NCBI RefSeq assembly: GCF_022878925.1
Contig: NZ_CP084628.1
Span: 806,001-870,000, forward strand
DNA: 64,000 nucleotides
From: Caballeronia sp. TF1N1
Lineage (GTDB): Bacteria; Pseudomonadota; Gammaproteobacteria; Burkholderiales; Burkholderiaceae
Direction of reading: 5' to 3'
Part shown: positions 35,406 to 45,204 of the stretch, piece by piece
Numbering within the stretch: the stretch's first letter is position 1
Layout: every line of letters begins with the position of its first letter
Made by a program: the position numbers and the translations under genes
Notes under the pieces: generated by a model
Seen by the model: only the letters and a program-made list of their open reading frames with translations
Databases searched by the model: none
What the model was told of the DNA's origin: nothing

Positions 35406-35685
35406 GGTGTTACCTCGTCGGTGATGTCATGAGGCGATTCTAGGCAAAAGAAATCGGAAAAAAACCTTTAGCAATTTTTAATGAACGCGCCATTCGGCTT
35501 TAGGAAAAGACATTTCTTAAGCCATGCGAATGCCATTTAGCAGACGAATATTTTTCGTTTTTTTAGCTTTATTTGGCCTCTAACCTGCAAAGCGTCGGAC
35601 CGCGACTCTTCTCGTCGATGCGACCAGACGACGTCCCGATGCATCGAGCGCACCCGGCGTGCACGCAGTTTTATCGGAGGCCCCG

Positions 35686-37881
35686 TTGCGGCGTAATTCG
35701 TTCATTACTTCCGTTTGCAAGCTGATCTGTTTGCCGCTCGCGTGCGTGGCGACTGGCGCATTCGCGACGCCTCCCGTGCTCGATGCAAAGACATCGTGGA
35801 TAGGCAATACGTCGGGCTTTGGCGACGGCACATGGACGCAGATCAACATCACGGCGATTGCCGTTGCGCCCGATGGCCGCGTGTTCACCAATGCGCCGTG
35901 GGACGAAAGCGGAGCGGAAGCGAGCGTGTATCGCGATGGCCGCATGTCGAGTTACGCCGGCGGCACGCATGGATGGGGCGCTTCCGGCGGCAATGCCGTT
36001 GCAGTGAATTCGCGCTATGTATTTGTCGCCGTCGGCGTGGGTAACGAACGAGGCCGGCTCGTCAAGCAAGGCGTGTGGCCGCCTGCGGGCAAGCAGTGGT
36101 GGGGCGTATCGCGTCGCGATATCAACGACGTCAAGCGTCCCGTGCCTTTCGGTGCGAGTGCATTGAACGACAAGGACCCGCGCGCCACGCTGGCGCGCAG
36201 CTTCCTCACGATCAACGAGTCGAACGACGCACGACAGGACGTAAGCGGTCTTGCTGCAAGCGAAACGAGGCTTTATGTGGCGAACACGGCGCTGAATCGC
36301 ATCGAAGTCTATGACGCGCAGTCGATGCAAAAGGAAGCGCAATGGAGCGCGCCGCAGCCGGGGAAGATCGCGCTGTCGGCGGATGGTTCCTTATGGGCGA
36401 TCGTGGAGAGCAATGGCGATCATCCGCGCATCGCGCATTACGCCGCATCGGGCGCGTTATTGGACGATGCGCCGCGCTTGAATGCCGATAGCAGCGCGGT
36501 GGATATCGCCATCGACAGAGAAGGGCGTCTGCTTGTAGCCGATAACGGGCCGCGTCAGCAAGTGTTGTTCTTTATACGCAAGGCGAATGCTTATCACGAA
36601 GCTGGCGCGTTGGGCGAGCGCGGCGGCATCTTCTCCGGCGTTGCGGGAACGCCGGGCCCGCGTCGCTTCAATGGCCTGACAGGCGTGGGTGTCGATGCCG
36701 CTGGCAACGTCTATGTATCGACGAACGGAATAGGGCCACGCACGGGTTCGACGGGCGCCGGTCTTGGCGCGACGCTGGAAAGCTATGCCGCCAATGGCGC
36801 GTTGCGTTGGCAGACGCAAGGGCTTCTTTTCGTCGATGGCGCGTGGATCGATCCGGGCCGCCCCAATAGCGTCTTTACCGGCAACAAGCGGTTCGAGCTG
36901 GACCTGTCGAAGCCTGCGGGACAGGACTGGAAATACGCGGGCTTTCTGTCGGGCCGCTTCAAGTATCCCGACGATCCGGTGTTCCACGTCGATCAATGGC
37001 CGGGCATGCCTATCGCGAGAAAACTCGATGGCCGCACGTTCCTGTATCTGACCGACATGTATGCGGATCACATGAAGATCTATCGCTTCGATGCGAAGCA
37101 TGACGGCGAGCTGGCGATTCCATCGGGCTTTATCGCGGGAAGACCACGCCCCGTGCAGAACGTGCCGAACCGCCCCGAAGGCGGCGAGTGGATTTGGCGC
37201 GATAGCAATGGCAACGGCCGCTTCGACGAAAGCGAATTCAAGCGTAATCCGGGCACTGCGCGCATGACGGGCGGCTGGGGCTGGTGGGTCGATATCAAAG
37301 GCGACATCTGGCGCACGAGCGACGTGAAGGGCATTCATCGCCTGCGCTATGGCGGCCTCGACAAGCAAGGCAATCCTGTCTACGACTACGAAAACATCGA
37401 GACGTACCCCGTTCCCGCGCCGTTCACCGAATTGCGCCGCGCGATCTACGACGCGGCAAGCGACACGCTCTATGTCACCGGTTATACAGCGGACGCGCCT
37501 TGCGACAAGCGCTATTGGAAAGAGGTCGGAAAGCGCCTCGTGCGCTACGACCACTGGTCCGACGGCCCGCATCAACGCTATGCAATCGACTTGCCGTGGG
37601 ATACGCAGAAGAAGCCGCTATCGACCGTGATTGGTGTGACCGTCGAAGGGCAATACGTGTTCGCGGTCGAGCCTGTTGGCGACGTGCACGTGTTCGACAA
37701 GGACTCCGGCAAAGAGGTAGGCGTAATCAAGCCGGGGGCGGAAGTCGGTCATGCGTCGGGCTGGGTGGACGTACCCAATGGCGTGAGCGCCTATAGGCGC
37801 GGCGATGGCGAGTACCTGGTGTTCGTCGAGGAAGACGCACGAGGCAAGGTGATGATGTACCGCTGGAAACCCGGCACATGA
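35686..37881 (+). CDS. Secreted beta-propeller protein of unknown function in the bce locus
   Basis: 731 residues from a TTG with CGGAGG 5 bases upstream; a GTG at 35659 is an alternative. A signal peptide (RRNSFITSVCKLICLPLACV, cleaved near TGAFA) leads to repeated NHL/YVTN-like blades, for example AIAVAPDGRVFTNAPWD, SGLAASETRLYVANTA, DIAIDREGRLLVADNG and GVGVDAAGNVYVSTNG. At 37201-37236 the sequence D-S-N-G-N-G-R-F-D-E-S-E is a full EF-hand-type calcium loop. It stands 15 bases before bceQ, in the slot where other loci have bceO/bceP, so a role at the periplasmic side of cepacian assembly is likely. No catalytic motif is recognised. Confidence 0.75.
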   Translation: MRRNSFITSVCKLICLPLACVATGAFATPPVLDAKTSWIGNTSGFGDGTWTQINITAIAVAPDGRVFTNAPWDESGAEASVYRDGRMSSYAGGTHGWGASGGNAVAVNSRYVFVAVGVGNERGRLVKQGVWPPAGKQWWGVSRRDINDVKRPVPFGASALNDKDPRATLARSFLTINESNDARQDVSGLAASETRLYVANTALNRIEVYDAQSMQKEAQWSAPQPGKIALSADGSLWAIVESNGDHPRIAHYAASGALLDDAPRLNADSSAVDIAIDREGRLLVADNGPRQQVLFFIRKANAYHEAGALGERGGIFSGVAGTPGPRRFNGLTGVGVDAAGNVYVSTNGIGPRTGSTGAGLGATLESYAANGALRWQTQGLLFVDGAWIDPGRPNSVFTGNKRFELDLSKPAGQDWKYAGFLSGRFKYPDDPVFHVDQWPGMPIARKLDGRTFLYLTDMYADHMKIYRFDAKHDGELAIPSGFIAGRPRPVQNVPNRPEGGEWIWRDSNGNGRFDESEFKRNPGTARMTGGWGWWVDIKGDIWRTSDVKGIHRLRYGGLDKQGNPVYDYENIETYPVPAPFTELRRAIYDAASDTLYVTGYTADAPCDKRYWKEVGKRLVRYDHWSDGPHQRYAIDLPWDTQKKPLSTVIGVTVEGQYVFAVEPVGDVHVFDKDSGKEVGVIKPGAEVGHASGWVDVPNGVSAYRRGDGEYLVFVEEDARGKVMMYRWKPGT

Positions 37882-37896
37882 AGTCGCGAGGAACCG

Positions 37897-39408
37897 ATGG
37901 AAAAGAGCATGGTCAGGAACGTCGGCATCAACTTCGTCGGGTTGATCCTGCCGACATTCGTATCGCTTGCAACGGTGCCTGCCTATATCCACCTCGTAGG
38001 CGTGGAGCGTTATGGCGTGATCAGTCTCGTATGGACGCTGATCGGCTACTTCGGGATTCTCGATCTCGGCATGAGCATGGCCGCGCAACATCAGATAGCG
38101 AAAGCGCATGCGGCCGGGGATATGGCACAGCGCGCGCAGGTCTTCTGGAGCGCGGTGTGGCTCAACTTCGCGACGGGCGTGGCAGGCGGCCTCGCCATCT
38201 ACTTCGGCGCGTTTCTCTATACGGCGTATGTGGCGCACTCCGCACCGGCCTTGCAGCATGAGGTTTATCGCGCGTTGCCGTTTCTCGCGCTCGCCATTCC
38301 CATTGCCAATGTGTCGTGGGTTTTTGCTGGCGCGATCAACGCGATGGAACGCTTCGGCATCTATAACGCCAATCAGACCTTCGGCACTTTCCTGTTCCAG
38401 TTGCTGCCGCTCGGTGCTGCGTGGTTCATCGCGGCCAATCTGCAAACGGTGCTGGCTGCCGCGGTCGTCGCGAGATTGCTTGCGGCCATTCTGCTTGGAA
38501 GAGCGAGTCTGAAGCTGCTGGCGATACGCCGCATCGATTGGCCGAAGCGTGCCGTTACGGGCGGACTCTTCCGCTTCGGCGGCTGGATGCTGGTCTCAAC
38601 GATGACCTCCATGCTCACCGATTCGCTCGATCGCGTTCTGCTCGGCGCGCATCTCGGCGCGCGTTTCGTCACGTATTACACGGTGCCGCAGAACCTCGTC
38701 ACGCGTCTCAACATGCTGCCCAACGCGATGGTGCGCACGCTGTTTCCGCGCCTTTCATCGATCGATCGCAGCGACGCCGGCAAGATGGCCGCGACATCGC
38801 TCGAATTCCTCAATGGCGTATTTACGCCGCTTGCGATCTTCGCGATGCTCGTGCTCGAACCGTTCCTGCATGTGTGGATCGGCGCTGACCTCGCCATCGC
38901 AAGCGCGCCGGTAGGCCGCATTCTCGTGATCGGTGTATGGCTCGTCGGTCAGGCAAGCGTCACGCGCATCCTCATTCAGTCGCAGATCAACCCCGCTTCG
39001 GCCGCACGTGCAGGACTCTTCCAGTTGCCGTTCTTCGTGGCGCTTCTATGGTTCGGCATTCAACGATACGGGCCGGTTGGCGCCGCAAGCGTGGTTGCCC
39101 TGCGAGCGCTTGCGGACTACGCGGTGCTCTTGTGGCTGACCCGTGTGCGCGCAACCCCGATTGCGCTCGACATGCTTGCCCATCTCGCGTTTCTGCTCGC
39201 GGGGCTGGTGCTTGGCTATCTGATCGATGCCCTGGCGCATCCGCTCTATGCAATATCCGCAGCCGCCTTGCTCGCACTCGTCGATGCGGGATGGTCCGTG
39301 GTGACGCGGCCGGCCTTGCGTGCGCTTTTGCTTGCAGTGCTACGCAAGGCCGGCGCGCGTTTTGGAAGACGCAATCATTTACCGTTGAAGGCGAGGAGTG
39401 ACGCATGA
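37897..39408 (+). CDS. bceQ: Polysaccharide repeat-unit flippase (Wzx)
   Basis: 503 residues with about fourteen membrane spans and a polysaccharide-synthase/MATE-like opening (VRNVGINFVGLILPTFVSLA, then GVERYGVISLVWTLIGYFGI). The LLGAHLGARFVTYYTVPQNL segment is typical of Wzx proteins. It moves the lipid-linked repeat across the inner membrane. GAGGA lies 5 bases before the ATG. The stop overlaps bceR (ATGA). Confidence 0.92.
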   Translation: MEKSMVRNVGINFVGLILPTFVSLATVPAYIHLVGVERYGVISLVWTLIGYFGILDLGMSMAAQHQIAKAHAAGDMAQRAQVFWSAVWLNFATGVAGGLAIYFGAFLYTAYVAHSAPALQHEVYRALPFLALAIPIANVSWVFAGAINAMERFGIYNANQTFGTFLFQLLPLGAAWFIAANLQTVLAAAVVARLLAAILLGRASLKLLAIRRIDWPKRAVTGGLFRFGGWMLVSTMTSMLTDSLDRVLLGAHLGARFVTYYTVPQNLVTRLNMLPNAMVRTLFPRLSSIDRSDAGKMAATSLEFLNGVFTPLAIFAMLVLEPFLHVWIGADLAIASAPVGRILVIGVWLVGQASVTRILIQSQINPASAARAGLFQLPFFVALLWFGIQRYGPVGAASVVALRALADYAVLLWLTRVRATPIALDMLAHLAFLLAGLVLGYLIDALAHPLYAISAAALLALVDAGWSVVTRPALRALLLAVLRKAGARFGRRNHLPLKARSDA

Positions 39409-41870
39409 AAACAAATATCGAAGACGCGTTCATGGGGAGCGCGAAAGCGCGTCATTTCCTGCACGAGCCGGCGCCAGCCATGACGCCGGTGCCGCGTCGC
39501 GAGCGCAGTATCGCGCGTGCGAACGGTGTACCGCGTATCGCTATCGTGCATGACTGGCTCGTGACCTACGCTGGCGCGGAGCGTGTGCTGGAACAGATGA
39601 TCGCGTGCTTTCCGGACGCGGATATTTTCAGCGTCGTCGACTTCCTCGAAGACAGAACGTTCTTGCGCGGCAAGCAGGCGAAGACCTCGTTCATCCAGAA
39701 GCTGCCATTCGCGAAGAAGCGCTATCGCGCATATTTGCCGCTCATGCCGCTCGCGATAGAACAGCTTGACGTGTCCGGCTACGACCTCATTCTGTCGAGC
39801 AGCCATGCGGTAGCGAAGGGTGTGTTGACAGGACCCGATCAGGTGCACGTCAGTTACGTGCATTCGCCCATACGCTACGCATGGGACCTGCAACATCAGT
39901 ATCTCAAGCAGTCGAATCTCACTGCGGGCATGAAGTCGCTGATCGCACGCATGGCGCTGCATTACATGCGCAGCTGGGACATACGTACCTCGAATTCGGT
40001 GAATCATTTCATCGCTAATTCGGCTTTCATTGCGCGGCGAATCCACAAGGTTTATCGGCGTTCGTCGCAAGTGATCTTTCCTCCTGTCGATGTCGCCGCG
40101 TTCAACGTGTGCGAGGAAAAGGACGATTTTTATTTAACGGCGTCGCGCATGGTGCCGTACAAGAAGATCGATCTGATTGTCGAGGCGTTCGCGCAGATGC
40201 CTGAGCGCAAGCTCGTCGTGATCGGCGACGGCCCGGACATGGCGAAGATTCGTACGAAGGCTACGCCCAACGTGCGCATCATGGGGTATCAGCCGTTCTC
40301 CGTGCTGCACGAAAAGATGCGCCGCGCGAAAGCGTTCGTCTTCGCGGCGGAAGAAGATTTCGGCATCTCGGTGGTCGAAGCGCAAGCGTGCGGCACGCCA
40401 GTGATTGCCTATGGCAAGGGCGGCGCATTGGAAACCGTGCGCGATGCGTCGGAGGCCGAGCCCACGGGCATGTTCTTTCAGGAGCAGTCGGCGGACGCCA
40501 TCGTGGATGCTGTCGAGGCCTTCGAAGACGGCACGGTGACGTTCAAGCCAGCCGACTGTCGCAAGAACGCAGAGCGCTTTTCCAACGCGCGTTTCAGGGA
40601 ACAGTTCCATGCGCATGTCGCACGCGTGGCGCCGCGCTTCGTTCTTCCTCCGCTGCCGGCAGAGCCCGAAGTTCAGGTCGAAGAAAAGAGCGATTTGCGC
40701 GTGCTTGCCGTGGATCAAAGCGGCTCGCTCGGCGGCGCGGAACTCTCCATGCTCGAAGTGGTGAAGAACATGCGTGGCGACGTGCAGACGGTTCTCTTCG
40801 ACGATGGTCCGTTTCGCATTGCGCTGGAAGCGGTGGGCATCAAGGTAGACGTGCTCGACGGCAAAGCGCTCGGTAATGTTCGCAAGGACGGCATGACGCG
40901 TCCCGGCGCGGGCATGGTGGGCGGCGTCGTCAAGCTCCTGCGCGGCACGCTCGAAAAGTCGCGCAATGCCGATGTCATCTACGTCAACACGCAGCGCGCG
41001 ATGGTGATCGGCGCCATCGCCGGCCTGATCTCGCGGCGCCCCGTGGTGTGGCATCTGCGCGATATCGTGAGCGAGGACCACTTCGGGCGCACGCAGCTTT
41101 CCATCATCAAGTGGTGCACCAAGCTCATGCTCGAACATGTCATCGCCAATTCGACGGCATCGGCGGCCGCGGTCACGGCGCTCACGCGTTTGCGCGAGGA
41201 GCGGCTCGATGTCGTGTTCAACGGCATATCGGCGGAGCCTTTCACTAGCATCGAAACGGTGGCGCAGCATGAGTTGCGAGCACGGTTCGGCTTGCCGCAA
41301 GATGCGTTTCTCGTCGGATGCTTTAGCCGTCTTGCACGCTGGAAGGGTCAGCATGTACTGCTCGAAGCGTTGCGCGAATGCACGGAGATGCATGCCGTTC
41401 TGGTTGGCGCGGCGCTTTTTGGAGAACACGAGTACGAGGCCGAGCTGCGTGCTTTCGTACTCGAACACGGGCTTGCGGACCGCGTGCATTTTCTCGGCTT
41501 TCAGGATGACATTGCGGCGTGCATGAAGGCGGTCGATGTGGTCACGCATACGTCGATCATGCCGGAGCCGTTTGGCCGCGTGATCATCGAAGGCATGTTG
41601 TCGAAACGGCCCGTTGTTGCGACGCGTGCGGGCGGCGTGACGGATATCGTCGACGATGGCGAGAACGGCCTGCTCTGCGCTCCCGGGGATGCCGCCGAAC
41701 TGGCGCGCATACTGGATCGCCTCAAGGGCGATTCACCGCTTCGTGACCGTCTGACCGAAAGCGGCTTCGTACACGCAACGAAAAGATTCGGGACCGAGCG
41801 ATATGTCGAGAGCGTCGAGAGAATCCTCGGAGACGTGGCGGCAAAGGCGAAGAAGCGCGAGCGTAGCTGA
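39405..41870 (+). CDS. bceR: Bifunctional glycosyltransferase
   Basis: 821 residues, two GT-B glycosyltransferases in one chain. The first (about 45-405) has AIVHDWLVTYAGAERVLEQM and AEEDFGISVVEAQACGTPVI. The second (about 425-810) has VLAVDQSGSLGGAELSMLEV and the donor signature PEPFGRVIIEGMLSKRPVV. Between them lies a short polar linker near residues 410-425. BceR of known loci is likewise a fusion and adds two sugars. It starts on an ATGA overlap with bceQ and is followed by a strong terminator. Confidence 0.93.
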   Translation: MKTNIEDAFMGSAKARHFLHEPAPAMTPVPRRERSIARANGVPRIAIVHDWLVTYAGAERVLEQMIACFPDADIFSVVDFLEDRTFLRGKQAKTSFIQKLPFAKKRYRAYLPLMPLAIEQLDVSGYDLILSSSHAVAKGVLTGPDQVHVSYVHSPIRYAWDLQHQYLKQSNLTAGMKSLIARMALHYMRSWDIRTSNSVNHFIANSAFIARRIHKVYRRSSQVIFPPVDVAAFNVCEEKDDFYLTASRMVPYKKIDLIVEAFAQMPERKLVVIGDGPDMAKIRTKATPNVRIMGYQPFSVLHEKMRRAKAFVFAAEEDFGISVVEAQACGTPVIAYGKGGALETVRDASEAEPTGMFFQEQSADAIVDAVEAFEDGTVTFKPADCRKNAERFSNARFREQFHAHVARVAPRFVLPPLPAEPEVQVEEKSDLRVLAVDQSGSLGGAELSMLEVVKNMRGDVQTVLFDDGPFRIALEAVGIKVDVLDGKALGNVRKDGMTRPGAGMVGGVVKLLRGTLEKSRNADVIYVNTQRAMVIGAIAGLISRRPVVWHLRDIVSEDHFGRTQLSIIKWCTKLMLEHVIANSTASAAAVTALTRLREERLDVVFNGISAEPFTSIETVAQHELRARFGLPQDAFLVGCFSRLARWKGQHVLLEALRECTEMHAVLVGAALFGEHEYEAELRAFVLEHGLADRVHFLGFQDDIAACMKAVDVVTHTSIMPEPFGRVIIEGMLSKRPVVATRAGGVTDIVDDGENGLLCAPGDAAELARILDRLKGDSPLRDRLTESGFVHATKRFGTERYVESVERILGDVAAKAKKRERS

Positions 41871-41888
41871 GGTACTCGAACTTCGATC

Positions 41889-41915
41889 AAGCCGCCTTTC
41901 GAGGCGGCTTTTTTT
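41889..41915. terminator. Rho-independent terminator after bceR
   Basis: AAGCCGCCT (41889-41897), loop TTCG, AGGCGGCTT (41902-41910) followed by a T-run to 41915: a perfect 9-bp stem with a stable UUCG loop. It ends the bceQ-bceR transcript and faces convergent bceS. Confidence 0.92.
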
Positions 41916-41927
41916 ATTGGCGCTTTA

Positions 41928-43097
41928 TCAACGCGCAATGCGAACGCGTGTCTTCGCAGGTTTCAATCTTGCGGCCCAGGCCATGGCGGGTCGCTCGACA
42001 AGCGCATAGAACGCTGCGGCAACCACAACGGCAATGGCGGTAAAAGCAAACGAGGCCCAGATGCCCGTTTGCAAGACCGAATGAAAAAGCACGGACCCAA
42101 GCAGCACGAAAATGGGCAGATGCACGACGTAAAGCGAGAAGCTGAACTCGCCGAGCACGGAAAACACGCGCACTGGGCCGCCTTCCCGCATGGGCCGATC
42201 CAGTGCGCCAAACAAATAAACGGCAAACGCCAGCGCCCAAAGCTGAAACGCCAGATATTGCGCAAGCCCGAAGGCAGCGCATCCGCATAGTGCGATGCCA
42301 ACCGCCACGACTCCCGAGCGCCTCGGTGCGCGCACGTTGCGCGCTTTCGCTTCGGCGATCCATGCTCCAAGCATCCATGAAAGCCAGTAGGACGTGAAGA
42401 TTACGATCTGCTGGCGCTCGAAGACGAGCGCCGACACGATGTTGACGACAGCGACAAGGCCGACGACCGCCGGCATTCCGATTCGCCTCCGCAATGCAAT
42501 CACGAGCGGATATACGAGGTAGAACTGCACCTCGACGGAGAGCGTCCATAAGGCGCCATTGGAGCCGAACGTCTTGCCCGCGATTCCCTGCAAGGAAAAG
42601 AGATTGATGAGAAAAGCATGAAGATCGAAGGGATTGATCTTGCGGCTGATTGGATCAAAGCCGACGCTAAGCGAATCCAGCACGAACGTCAGTACCAGCG
42701 CGGCAATCAGAACCGGATAGATCCGCACGAACCGCCGTAGCAGAAAATTCAAGCCGTCGAACGGCGCGCGCGGGTCGGCATTCAGGCGCCGCGCCATTGC
42801 GCGATGAATGCAATAGCCGCTGATGATGAAGAAAATCGGCACACCGGCCGATCCCCAGGCGACAGGGAACGTGAGGTAACTGACGACCGCGTTGAGGTCG
42901 AACGCGGGCGAGGCGCGATGAAACTGCTGCATGCCGACCCACGTAACCTGCCTGCAATGAAAGTACGCGACCAGCAACGCGGCGACACCACGCCATGCGT
43001 TGATCGCGACGTCTTTATCGTCGGCGATAGCGTTCGAATTGCGCGCGGAAGTGCGCAGCGCCATGCCGCTTTCGTCGAAGGCCGGGGAGTCGCTCAT
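41928..43097 (-). CDS. bceS: Acyltransferase family 3
   Basis: 389 residues. After a polar ~30-residue N-terminus, NAWRGVAALLVAYFHCRQVT gives the acyltransferase-3 opening with the catalytic His (YFHC), then GVPIFFIISGYCIHRAMARR and about ten spans ending in FAVYLFGALD-like segments. It stands between bceR and bceT, the bceS position of cepacian loci, where it should acetylate the polymer precursor. AAGG lies 7 bases before the ATG. Confidence 0.88.
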   Translation of the reverse strand: MSDSPAFDESGMALRTSARNSNAIADDKDVAINAWRGVAALLVAYFHCRQVTWVGMQQFHRASPAFDLNAVVSYLTFPVAWGSAGVPIFFIISGYCIHRAMARRLNADPRAPFDGLNFLLRRFVRIYPVLIAALVLTFVLDSLSVGFDPISRKINPFDLHAFLINLFSLQGIAGKTFGSNGALWTLSVEVQFYLVYPLVIALRRRIGMPAVVGLVAVVNIVSALVFERQQIVIFTSYWLSWMLGAWIAEAKARNVRAPRRSGVVAVGIALCGCAAFGLAQYLAFQLWALAFAVYLFGALDRPMREGGPVRVFSVLGEFSFSLYVVHLPIFVLLGSVLFHSVLQTGIWASFAFTAIAVVVAAAFYALVERPAMAWAARLKPAKTRVRIAR

Positions 43098-43281
43098 CGC
43101 TAAACCTTAAGGAGCCGGAGGGATCGGCCCATGTTAGAGCAGCAAGAAATTCATGCTTAAGCAAAAAATTCGGTGTATTTCTTAAGAAAACAGGCAGCGT
43201 AACGGCTTAAAGCGGGCGAATTATTTATCGATTTTTTTCTGCTACGGTGAGCCCTCATCTACAGGCGAATGGGTGTCGATC

Positions 43282-43434
43282 ATGGATATGCATGCAGTCG
43301 CCGGCATAGCCGTGCTGCTGGTACTCGTGGCGGCGTCCGCGTACCGCGACGCGTTGCGCAACGACCCTCTCGATCCCTTCCGCAAGAAGGGCTCCAACAA
43401 TGCGCAGGCATCGCAGATGGAGGAAGCGGAGTAA
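43282..43434 (+). CDS. Small single-span membrane protein (50 residues)
   Basis: A short frame ATG 43282 to TAA 43432-43434. The product starts [20 protein letters not shown], one hydrophobic span, then a basic-acidic tail with [20 protein letters not shown]. The frame is clean and sits between the bceS promoter and bceT, 101 bases before the latter. The ribosome site is weak, so expression is uncertain. Membrane-anchored small proteins near transport or synthesis complexes often have regulatory roles; here that is a guess. Confidence 0.5.
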   Translation: MDMHAVAGIAVLLVLVAASAYRDALRNDPLDPFRKKGSNNAQASQMEEAE

Positions 43435-43535
43435 CGCGCGCAACGCCAAAAGCCTGCCGCAAGTGCGGGCGAATTCACAAGAAAAACAGCGCGGGGACAA
43501 CATCAATTTTCCGGTTTCGATCTGGAGGAGCAGTC

Positions 43536-44468
43536 ATGCTTAAAGTGACCAAGGCCGTATTTCCAGTTGCAGGTCTCGGCACACGTTTTTTGCCAGCCAC
43601 CAAGGCGAGTCCGAAGGAAATGCTGCCAGTGGTCGATAAGCCGCTCATTCAATACGCGGTGGAAGAAGCCATTGCTGCGGGCATGACGGAGATGATCTTC
43701 GTCACCGGTCGGGGCAAGCGCGCAATCGAGGATCACTTCGACAAATCATATGAGCTCGAAGCGGAACTGGAAGCGCGCAACAAGGCGGTTCTGCTTGATG
43801 CGGTACGCAGCATCAAGCCCGCCAACGTGGATTGTTTCTACGTGCGCCAGCCGGCCGCGCTGGGCTTGGGTCATGCGGTGCTATGCGCGGAACGGCTCGT
43901 CGGCGGTGAACCATTCGCCGTCATCCTGGCCGACGATCTGCTGCACGGCGCCGAGCCTGTCATGAAGCAACTCGTCGATGTATTCGACCACTATCACAGC
44001 TCGGTGATCGGTGTGGAACGCATCGCGCGCGAGGAAAGCGCGTCGTATGGCGTGATCGAAGGGCGCGAATGGGAAGAGGACGTCATTAAGTTGTCGGGTG
44101 TCGTCGAGAAGCCGCAGCCCGCGCTTGCGCCTTCCAATCTCGGCGTGGTTGGGCGTTACGTGCTGATGCCGAGCATCTTCGATCATCTGCGCAAGACGAA
44201 GCCCAACGCGGGCGGCGAGATTCAGCTAACCGATGCTATCGGCTCCTTGCTCGCGGTCGAACAGGTGCTGGCGTATCGCTACTACGGCACGCGTTTCGAC
44301 TGCGGCAGCAAGCTCGGGTATCTCAAGGCGACGGTACAACTGGCCTTGCAACATCCTGAAGTGCGCGGAGACTTTGAGGCGTATCTGCGTGCGGCGGTAT
44401 GGGCGCTCATGCCGCAAACAAAGGACGAACCGATGACGCATGCGGAATCGCTACAGGATTCGCTGTGA
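43536..44468 (+). CDS. bceT: UTP-glucose-1-phosphate uridylyltransferase
   Basis: 310 residues (galU type). The start [20 protein letters not shown] is the nucleotide-binding loop; [25 protein letters not shown] (metal-binding D-D) and [10 protein letters not shown] with [16 protein letters not shown] complete the GalU pattern. It makes UDP-glucose for BceB and BceC. CTGGAGGAG lies 6 bases before the ATG. It is the last gene of the exopolysaccharide region here. Whether a second, housekeeping galU exists elsewhere cannot be seen. Confidence 0.93.
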   Translation: MLKVTKAVFPVAGLGTRFLPATKASPKEMLPVVDKPLIQYAVEEAIAAGMTEMIFVTGRGKRAIEDHFDKSYELEAELEARNKAVLLDAVRSIKPANVDCFYVRQPAALGLGHAVLCAERLVGGEPFAVILADDLLHGAEPVMKQLVDVFDHYHSSVIGVERIAREESASYGVIEGREWEEDVIKLSGVVEKPQPALAPSNLGVVGRYVLMPSIFDHLRKTKPNAGGEIQLTDAIGSLLAVEQVLAYRYYGTRFDCGSKLGYLKATVQLALQHPEVRGDFEAYLRAAVWALMPQTKDEPMTHAESLQDSL

Positions 44469-44624
44469 TTGGAAATAGTTCGAATGACGAATCATGATCA
44501 TCGTAAGGCAAACGTAGTCCTGTAAAGAAGCGTCATATCCAAGGAAGGCAGGTCAACGCTAAAAAGCAGAGGGCGTTAAGGGCGATCCGATCCACGAATC
44601 GGTAACTCATGGAGTAGATCGCCC

Positions 44625-45155
44625 ATGCAGGTCCGCGCATTTCATGCGCGCCGGCTATTGGCCTGGATCGTGTCCATCGGCGCTTGCGTGTTGCTGTGCG
44701 GATGGACTTCACATCGGCCAGTCAAGCCAGCACGCAAGCATCATGCTTTACACAAGGCCGTGTCGCACACGAAGCATGTGCACGCCAAGAAGGCATATGC
44801 CTTCCAGACCGGCATGGCCAGCTATTACGCCGACGCCTTCCAAGGCCGCCCCACCGCGAGCGGCGAGGCTTACGACATGAACGCGCTCACGGCCGCGCAT
44901 CTCACGCTGCCGCTCGGCACTTACGTGCGCGTCAGCAATGCCGCGAAGACGCGGTCGGTCGTCGTGCGCATCAACGACCGCGGTCCCTACCAGAAGGGCC
45001 GCGTGATCGATCTTTCGTTTGCGGCGGCGGTATTGCTCGGCCTGCAACACGCGGGTACGGCGCAAGTGGTGATCGAGCGTGTATCGGCGCATGATGCTGT
45101 CGCCATGCCCGTGCACCATCGCGCAAAGAGGCGAAGGCACAAGCGGCACCGTTGA
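44625..45155 (+). CDS. RlpA-like double-psi beta-barrel protein
   Basis: 176 residues. An N-terminal signal/anchor (LLAWIVSIGACVLLCGWTS, with a Cys near the cleavage site that suggests a lipoprotein) is followed by a basic His/Lys linker and the DPBB domain: GMASYYADAFQGRPTASGEA, LPLGTYVRVSNA, VRINDRGPYQKGRVIDLSFA. The catalytic Asp of RlpA lytic transglycosylases is in NDRGP. No SPOR domain follows, so this is the short form. The enzyme would act on peptidoglycan in the periplasm. The end is very basic (HRAKRRRHKRHR). Confidence 0.85.
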   Translation: MQVRAFHARRLLAWIVSIGACVLLCGWTSHRPVKPARKHHALHKAVSHTKHVHAKKAYAFQTGMASYYADAFQGRPTASGEAYDMNALTAAHLTLPLGTYVRVSNAAKTRSVVVRINDRGPYQKGRVIDLSFAAAVLLGLQHAGTAQVVIERVSAHDAVAMPVHHRAKRRRHKRHR

Positions 45156-45204
45156 GCCGGATACAATGCGCTCTCGCGTGCTTGAGCGCTCTCTGATCCC
45201 ACTC

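Noticed and set aside
40134..41549. 471-residue minus-strand frame inside bceR
   Set aside because: Shadow of a certain gene; no ribosome site or domain.
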